This document shows positions 57,912-64,000 of a stretch of 64,000 nucleotides of DNA, piece by piece (the first letter of the stretch is position 1; each line of letters begins with the position of its first letter). The position numbers and the translations under genes were made by a program. The notes beneath the pieces were generated by a model. It was not told where the DNA came from and did not search any database. It worked only from the letters and a program-made list of their open reading frames with translations. The stretch comes from Globodera rostochiensis (Eukaryota > Nematoda > Chromadorea > Rhabditida > Heteroderidae), in assembly GCA_018350325.1 (NCBI GenBank), contig JAEVLN010000022.1, forward strand, positions 1,195,105 through 1,259,104, read 5' to 3'.

Positions 57912-59086
57912 TCATTGCTTCTTCAACTGCACCGATTCTAACTCGGGTCGTACAACATCCAAAAACTCAATGTACGCCCTGTCCAAAATGTCGTTGATGA
58001 TAACGTAGTCGAACAAGGTCGGCTGCTTTGCCACTTAAACAATTTTTGATGAAATTAATTACGTTTGGGATCCAAAAGGATGTTAAGCTTACTTTTTATG
58101 ATCATGTTGTTAACAAGCAAAAAAAAAATTCTGACATGTCAAATCTTCAGTTTTGTCATGAAGATGCTAAGCTTACTTTTATGATCATGTTGAAACAAAA
58201 ATATTTTTTTTTGTTAAATTGTACAGTTTCGTCATGAAATTGTGTTGCCCACTCACCAGCCTCCAGGTCCTCCTGCGCGTGCTTCAGTCGCTTTGCTAAT
58301 GAGTCTTCGGTTTCGCTTCCACGTTGACGAAGTCGCTGTTCCTTAAAACGAATTTTATTGTTTAAATCGCTTTTTTAAAATTTTCCGAACCAACCAACGC
58401 TTCGATGGAAGGAGGTCGGACCTGGATGAATTTGGCATCAAATTCGGCAGCCTTGAAGTTGCGGACTCCGTTCAGCTCCACATCCAACACACACACTTTG
58501 CCACTGCTCTGAACGTCTTCCACCGCCTTTTTGCTCGTCCCGTACAAATTGCCACCAAATTGAGCGTGTTCAAAAAAATCGCCAGCTCTGATCATCCGCT
58601 CCATTTCGCACTGTTCGACGAAGTAATAGTGCTAAACACCAAGCTAATTTTTTTTATAATGAGCAAGACTAGTTCTACCAAAAACGACTCTTTTTTTTGT
58701 TTAAAATTCTTGTTAAAGTGATACTATTTTTAAATCAAATACTCTAAAACGATTTTTTATAATCAAAAAGCCTAAACGATTTTTTATCGACAAAACCTAC
58801 GCCCCAAATTCAAAATTCATATTAACCTTCTTGTCCAATTCGCCATCCCGAGGCTTTCGAGTTGTATCTGGTAGATTAAAACAAGAATGAATTTATCATT
58901 AACACAAGAAAACTTTGAGTGTCACGTACGAGAAATGCTAAAAGCAAATGCGTTCGGATACTCCTTCATCGCTCTTGCCAAAAGTGTGCTCTTTCCACAA
59001 CCAGAGGGGCCAGAGATAACGATCGGACGGACCTTGATTTAAACAAAAAAATTTAATTAAAAAATAATTACCAAAATTCACACCAT
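57912..59086 (-). CDS. guk-1: Guanylate kinase
   Basis: Phosphorylates GMP to GDP in nucleotide metabolism. Exons: 59084-59086, 58930-59032, 58827-58867, 58395-58631, 58257-58341, 57912-58033; 196 residues, the usual size. Motifs: [20 protein letters not shown] (P-loop GPSGCGKST), [13 protein letters not shown] (GMP-binding), [73 protein letters not shown]. The start codon is the last three bases of a leader exon beginning after an acceptor at 59179: ATG is followed at once by a 51-bp intron, then GTCCGTCCG. No other ATG gives a conserved N-terminus. Identity very secure; the start is somewhat less so. Confidence 0.96.
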
Positions 59087-60390
59087 TTTTGGTGGAGGAC
59101 TTCCGTTTAAAGACAGCAACGCGTTGCTTCTCAAGTTTTGGCAACAAATTGCGTGCAGCAAAGTTGTTGGCCGGTTTCCTAAAATTCACTCTGTTCTCTC
59201 CATTTTTTTCTGACCAGCTTCCGCTATTTAAACGATTATTAGCAATGCACGAGAGGATTAAATACACTAATGGAGAGAGATTTATTTTTTCTCATTAAGC
59301 AAAGAGCCCCCATAAGTGTGGAAGGCGCGAATAAGTCACGCAAATCCCGTCCCTTTTTGGCATTTACGAAAGAATCCCGAGTAAAGCAAGAGATTGTGTA
59401 ATTAAGCGGAGGGATTTTTTTTTTTGCTTCACTCCGACGACGAGAACATTGAAAAAGGCCATGATGATTGAATGATGGCTTCAAACAGCGCCGTATTTTG
59501 TTAGCACATAAAATTGAATTGAGTTGAATTTGTGAAGACGAATGACTCAACTACATTTATTGTCAGTCGTCTGGCTCTTAAGGACTGTCTTGAGTGAAAA
59601 AGATGGTGGAACCCCTCAAAAAAAAGATATTGCTGACTAATAAATCGAAAAAGAAAGTGTCGGATTTCTTGTTACATTATCTTTTGCAGAATTGAGTTTG
59701 CTCGCTATTTGTAAGTCAGAAATGTAAAAAACAAAATAATTATTAATTAAAGATCGATTTTTTTTAAATTTAACAAGAAAATACCGCTAAGTTGTCGCAT
59801 GCAACGCAAATGAAGATGAGGAACAAAGAATACAAATTACATCCTTCCTTAAAGCAGGGTAATACAATAGTAAAGAATTTTTTTTAAAAATTTATAGGTA
59901 AATCAAAAAAATTTCAATGTCTTGGGGGGATTTGAACCTGTGGCGTTATTTTTAAATATACTGAAAATTATTTTGGCGTTTCGTTCTAAATATTTGTAGC
60001 AAAATGAGTGGCTTTTTTGCCTGCCAAACTAATTATTATACTTTTTCTCAAAAGCCGTGCCCGGGTTAGCCAGACATTTACAGCTCTGTCGTACCCAGAC
60101 CGGCTCAAAATTGGTACCCGGTTTTACCAAAAATACCAGGATCAGGACTACCGGGTCCTTAAAAACCTGATCAGGGCGGACATGTCCTGCCCGCGATCTC
60201 TATAGCATAGTCCATTTTCGAAGGACGTCCTTCGCAAATTAGAAATGAGGACATCCTTTGAAAATGAGTGCATATCAATCAGCCTAAAGTTAACGCTTCC
60301 AAAAAGATATTTCTGTGTTTTGGGCTTTGTTTTAATTAGATTTCTTCTTAAACTGTTATGTATGTAGTTCTTTTTCAATTTAGATTCAAG
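59087..60390. other. Divergent intergenic region guk-1 / NDUFB9
   Basis: It holds 5' flanks of both genes and the guk-1 leader exon (59084-59178). At 60050-60210 is a diverged element with ACCCGG/CCGGGT words whose right end reads, inverted, TAGAGATCGCGGGCAGG; the left end is not clear. The remainder is AT-rich. The acceptor before the NDUFB9 start ends at 60383. Confidence 0.6.
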
Positions 60391-62121
60391 ATGGTTATTC
60401 CATCCATGGATGCACCTGCCTGGTTTTTTACCAAGGCGCTGTCTCATCGACAGAAAGTTATGCGTCTTTACAAGCGTTCTCTTCGAGAAGTCCAGGCTTG
60501 GAAAGCAGGCGATTTGTTAGTATTTCACATATTTTTTAAGTGTTTCAAATTTTGTTTTGATGAATTGTTTCATTTCAGTCTTGAATGCCGATACGAATGC
60601 GTTCTAATGCGAGCACGTTTCGATGCAAATTTCGATGTGAAAGATGTAAAGTGATTCATTTCTCTCTGCAAAGACATTTTTGACTTTTGAAGATGCGATT
60701 GGCACAATATCTTCTCGCCGACGGGTGCCGTCAACTTTGGATGTACCGACAACCTGCTGGAACGATGCGATGTATGGGGAGGAACTTTTTTTAGATCACT
60801 GAAATTGTTGAATGTTTCAATTTTGGGGGGGGGGGGGGGGGTTTGTTGGTACCGATTTTTCTGGATTTTTTTTTGAATTTGTCTATGTTTTATCGGGTCA
60901 TTGTCACCCTTTTTCATTTCTGCTGGTTTCTTCAACCTCCCGAAAATCAAAGGCGGCGCCAGAAATTTTGAGAGGGGGGGGGCGATCCAGAAAAGCGATT
61001 CTTAGGGGTGTTTTCCCTTTTTATTGCATTTTTACAACTTTTCGAAAAAATGTTGATTTTTAAGGGTGCATTTCCCGTTTTTACTGCTGTTTTGTTAAGC
61101 AATTATCAAAAAATGCAATTTTTTTTTGTTGCGAATTCTGCTTTAGATCTGAGGGAGGGGGTCGGCGGTGCCGATAGGCGCCGCCGAGAAATTTTTTTTT
61201 GAACATTTTAACGAAATTTGTTAACAAAATTGTCCCAAAATGATTATTTGCAAGACAATAGGGACTTCCCTATGGTTTTTTCTCAAAAAAAATTTCGGGG
61301 ACTGGGCCCGTCCCCCCCCCCCTGGCGCAGCCAATGCCGAAAATTACATTTTAGACGTCCGGCTTTCAGTGTTAGTTGCTTCCAATTAATTGGATTTAGA
61401 TCCTGAGGACCCCGGCGGTAGTGCTTATGATCGTGACCACGAAAGCCCGGATATGTTGTTGGACGGTAACAAAATGATTTTCCATTGTAATGACTCGCAA
61501 CAAATGTTCAGATCCCACGCATTACACTTGGGCAAGTTTTTTGGGGGATTTTGTTCGCTTTTCATTTCTTTTTTCAGCCAGAGAAGGAACAATTCCCTTA
61601 CTATTTCAACCGTCGTGAGCAGCGCAAAAGGGAACTTTTGGTCGGTTAAAGCAATCGTTTGTTTGTTTGTTTTTTGGCACATAAAATAGTGCGCCTGGGG
61701 GGGGGGGGGGTCAACGAATTTTCACGGGAAAGAAGCACATAATTCCGCTCATTTAGGACCATTGGCACAAAATTGAGAAGGCGTGGGATGAGGAATTGGA
61801 CAACATTCAGCGCGAATTGCCGAAGGAAGGGGAGGAGAAGACAATTGGTCAGGGGAGCCATGGTAAGCAGCCAGCCCCCAGGGGAGATTGGCTCGTCCGC
61901 GGTGAAAGGGTTGCCGATTGGTCTGAAAAATTTCAGGCGAGGAGGACTGGGACGAAAAACAACAACAAAAAAATCAGGAAGAATGCATTTAAGCTTCAAG
62001 AAAGTTTTTTACTAAAAAGAAAAACATTGCGACGTTTGTCCCCTTGCCACCCACCCCCCCCCCCCTCCGCCATCTCTCATTTTCCCCATATTTAGATGCG
62101 ATGCCGGTGCTTCCTCAATGA
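60391..62121 (+). CDS. NDUFB9: Complex I subunit NDUFB9 (B22, LYR family)
   Basis: Accessory subunit of mitochondrial NADH:ubiquinone oxidoreductase, in the distal membrane arm. Exons: 60391-60515, 60579-60645, 60693-60771, 61400-61465, 61582-61639, 61757-61862, 62096-62121. Landmarks: LSHRQKVMRLYKRSLREVQAW (LYR-type motif, here LYKR as in the human protein), CVLMRARFDANFDVKD, MRLAQYLLADGCRQLWMYRQ, then YPEDPGGSAYDRD (human DSPGGTSYERY) and FPYYFNRREQRKRELLDHWH. The acceptor at 61581 (GCCAG) rather than 61578 keeps the frame. The C-terminus is short. Intron 60772-61399 contains a diverged repeat. Identity secure. Confidence 0.92.
60945..61335. repeat. Interspersed repeat, first copy
   Basis: A G/C-run-rich block in an NDUFB9 intron, with GGCGCCAGAAATTTTGAGAG on the left and CCCCTGGCGCAGCC on the right. 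Its right part, inverted, resembles 63850-64000 (GTAGCCAGGGGG, AAATTTTTTGAGA, AAAAAACCA). Probably a decayed transposon; family not identified. Confidence 0.45.
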
Positions 62122-62532
62122 CGTGTCGAATTACAAACAGAGACTTTTTCTGTTTAATTGTACCCATTGGATTGGATGTTTGTTTCGTTCTGTAACGAAA
62201 AATAAAAGTAGGATCTTAGGGATGGATTTTGTTTAGTTTTTGTCTTTGCAATAGAAATCTCTGCCTCTCCTACTCATAAGGAACGCGAACGCGAAAATCA
62301 CAAAAGTCTGTGACGAATTTATTATGATTAATAAACAAAAAGAAATTGACAAAGTGACAAATTTGGCAAGTGAGATGGTCTAAGCGGCAAATGAATTGCG
62401 GCATGTGTTTGAATCGATCGGCGGCTGACATCGTCTTGGGCCAAACCCTTTGGGATCAATGGCCCTGGATGGAATCCCTGGACCTGAATTTTGAATAAAC
62501 CGGTGTGACTTCAAACCCTTCATCTGGCCGTT
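62122..62532. other. Intergenic between convergent NDUFB9 and ZIP genes
   Basis: NDUFB9 3' UTR with AATAAA at 62201-62206, then unremarkable sequence to the ZIP stop codon. Confidence 0.65.
62201..62206 (+). terminator. Poly(A) signal of NDUFB9
   Basis: AATAAA 80 nt after the stop codon. Confidence 0.6.
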
Positions 62533-63583
62533 CTATGCTTGCCCGCTGAACTGCTCGTTGACTTGGAGCGCGCATATCACACAGAAGCCGAGGACAATGG
62601 CGCCAAGTTGGACGAGATTGGAGTGGTCGTTGGCCTTCAGTTGTTGTGAAATGATTAATTTTGTGACTGGCTGGCTGATCAGTGTGTTTACCCTTTCCTG
62701 GGCGAGCACCTCGAAGAATGTGACGTAGATGAACGTGCCGCCTGCCAGTGCCTCAAGCACCACCGCAATGGCATCCTTCACCAACTCGTCAATGTCCATA
62801 TTCTGTTGTTGTTTTTTTTGGCATTCAGGGTACTATAATAGCGATGCCAAAAGGGCAAGTTCTTACCGTGATAAGCACCCCGACCAGCGAGCCAAAGGGA
62901 GTCATCAGCGCGTACACAATCACCGTCAGAATGACCATGAACTGTGAACAATGAAAGTGTATTGGCCCTGGTTGGCCAGCCAGACTGACCAGTCTTCTTG
63001 CATTTGAGCGCGTGATCTGCAAACCAACACTGAACGCCTCGATGCCCTTGTGAATAATCAACGAGACAAAGAGGGTCAGAATTCCGGTGTTGTTGTCCTG
63101 AAATTGATTTAACTCCCAGAGTTGTTTTCATGGTGAACAGAGTTCCATTCCCCTCTCCAACCAACTTGAACTCCCAAAGCGAACCCTTCCAGAACCGAGT
63201 GGAAAGACATTGCGATGGCAAATGTCAGTGATCGGAGAAATGTGGTTTCCATGTGGTCATGTCCATTTGTGCTAATGTACTTCAGTGACTCGTCGATGAC
63301 AATCCTGCTAAAGGACACAACGTTTATAGTAACGAAGAATCAGATGATATTGCCTCACGAGAAAGCATCAAATTCCCCACTTCTTAACCCCCCCCCCCAC
63401 CCCAAAGTTTAGATGGCATAGCCTCGAGAAAAAAGTGCCAAAAAATGACCCCTCCCAAAATGCCATTTCTTCTTGACCCACTCGTGCGTCAGCACGCTCA
63501 TCGAACGCTGCTTGAACGGTATGACAGAATGTGCACAGGAATCGGACTCATCACCGCCCAACGGCACTGAAGAGGAACAACTC
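62533..63583 (-). CDS. ZIP-family zinc transporter, C-terminal part
   Basis: SLC39 transporter moving zinc into the cytosol; closest in style to ZIP1/2/3. Exons: 63482-63583, 63166-63307, 62990-63097, 62867-62941, 62533-62802. The last may contain a 57-bp intron at 62635-62691 (donor GTAAAC, acceptor CTGAAG); both versions stay in frame. Motifs: FAIAMSFHSVLEGFALGVQ (metal-binding His/Glu of TM4), SLIIHKGIEAFSVGLQ (TM5), YALMTPFGSLVG, VLEALAGGTFIYVTFFEVL, LVQLGAIVLGFCVICAL. The cytosolic loop before TM4 is Ser-rich with GHDH. N-terminal exons with TM1-3 were not found and are probably beyond 64000. Family call secure. Confidence 0.92.
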
Positions 63584-64000
63584 CTGAATGTGGAGCAGCA
63601 GGGTCAGAAGTTTTAGAAGCTTTTATTGACACATTGTTGTTAACTGTTTGCCTGGTCTGTCTTTCATTTGTGCCCGCTTTCAGTCCCTTTTCTTCTCCGC
63701 CATTTGTTTTCAGGGGCTCGTTAAGGCACTCTCCGTGGCCATGCCGATGCGATTTACTGCTTGAAGAAGAAGATCAAGACTTTTTTAAAACAGGATTCAG
63801 CAGGGACCGACGGCTTATCCCACGCCCCCTGAGATTTTCGGCAATCGAAGCAAGGGCGTAGCCAGGGGGGGGGGCGAAAATTTTTTGAGAGAAAAAAACC
63901 AAAAGGGGGGACCCTTTTGTTTTTCAAAATTTATTAATTTTTGGACCAAAAATACACCACTAAGAATCGACTTTTTGGGTCGGGCCCCCTCTCCCCGAAA
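63584..64000. other. ZIP intron or upstream, with interspersed repeat at the edge
   Basis: No ZIP exon could be assigned. From about 63850 the sequence (GGGCGTAGCCAGGGGG, then AAATTTTTTGAGAG) matches, inverted, the repeat in the NDUFB9 intron and runs off the window. Confidence 0.45.

Noticed and set aside
59925..59990. Possible tRNA (minus-strand GGTTCAAATCC like a B box)
   Set aside because: No matching acceptor stem or A box at the right distance upstream; no cloverleaf can be drawn.

Overview
The window is nuclear DNA of a nematode, most likely a plant-parasitic tylenchid of the cyst-nematode type (Globodera/Heterodera). The nematode call rests on clear relatives of vab-10, tent-5 (pqn-44), guk-1 next to tfbm-1, a casein-kinase-1-like kinase beside a small tyrosine phosphatase, many short introns of about 50-60 bp, and T-rich acceptors suited to spliced-leader addition. 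The cyst-nematode call is an inference from unusually frequent GC-AG introns and the very many C/G homopolymer runs; no species-diagnostic gene was seen. All exon joins were made by eye from splice signals, reading phase and family conservation, so individual edges can be wrong by a few codons.

Layout. 1-14638 (+): the 3' half of a spectraplakin (vab-10), about 36 exons of spectrin repeats, an EF-hand pair, a GAS2 domain and a Ser/Gly-rich tail; its introns hold minisatellites and small inverted-repeat transposons. 14639-25395: about 10.7 kb with no recognisable gene, full of poly-C/poly-G and CT tracts. 25396-29542 (+): tent-5 poly(A) polymerase. 31935-33940 (-): a Bax-inhibitor-1 family membrane protein. 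34054-34441 (+): a doubtful small ORF carrying a Mutator-like insertion. 34934-36306 (-) and 36822-38111 (+): a catalytically degenerate CK1-like pseudokinase, head to head with an intact protein tyrosine phosphatase. 39070-39563 (+): an intron-containing histone H2A. 40165-41386 (-): an unidentified four-helix membrane protein. 42720-43117 (-): a small secreted precursor with two copies of an ITPFxYS motif, probably a neuropeptide gene.

43118-48558: gene-poor, with a minisatellite. 48559-52977 (+): a secreted M14 zinc carboxypeptidase with 18 exons. 54449-57357 (-) tfbm-1 and 57912-59086 (-) guk-1 lie in tandem and may be co-transcribed. 60391-62121 (+): complex I subunit NDUFB9. 62533-63583 (-): the C-terminal part of a ZIP zinc transporter.

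The genes do not form one pathway. The most notable themes are: (i) at least six well-supported GC-AG introns; (ii) a set of short elements with hAT-type ends (TAGAG/TAGGG/TAGTG/CAGGG), several flanked by 8-bp direct repeats, whose interiors are arrays of short palindromic words; (iii) the pseudokinase/phosphatase pair; and (iv) the two-copy peptide precursor.
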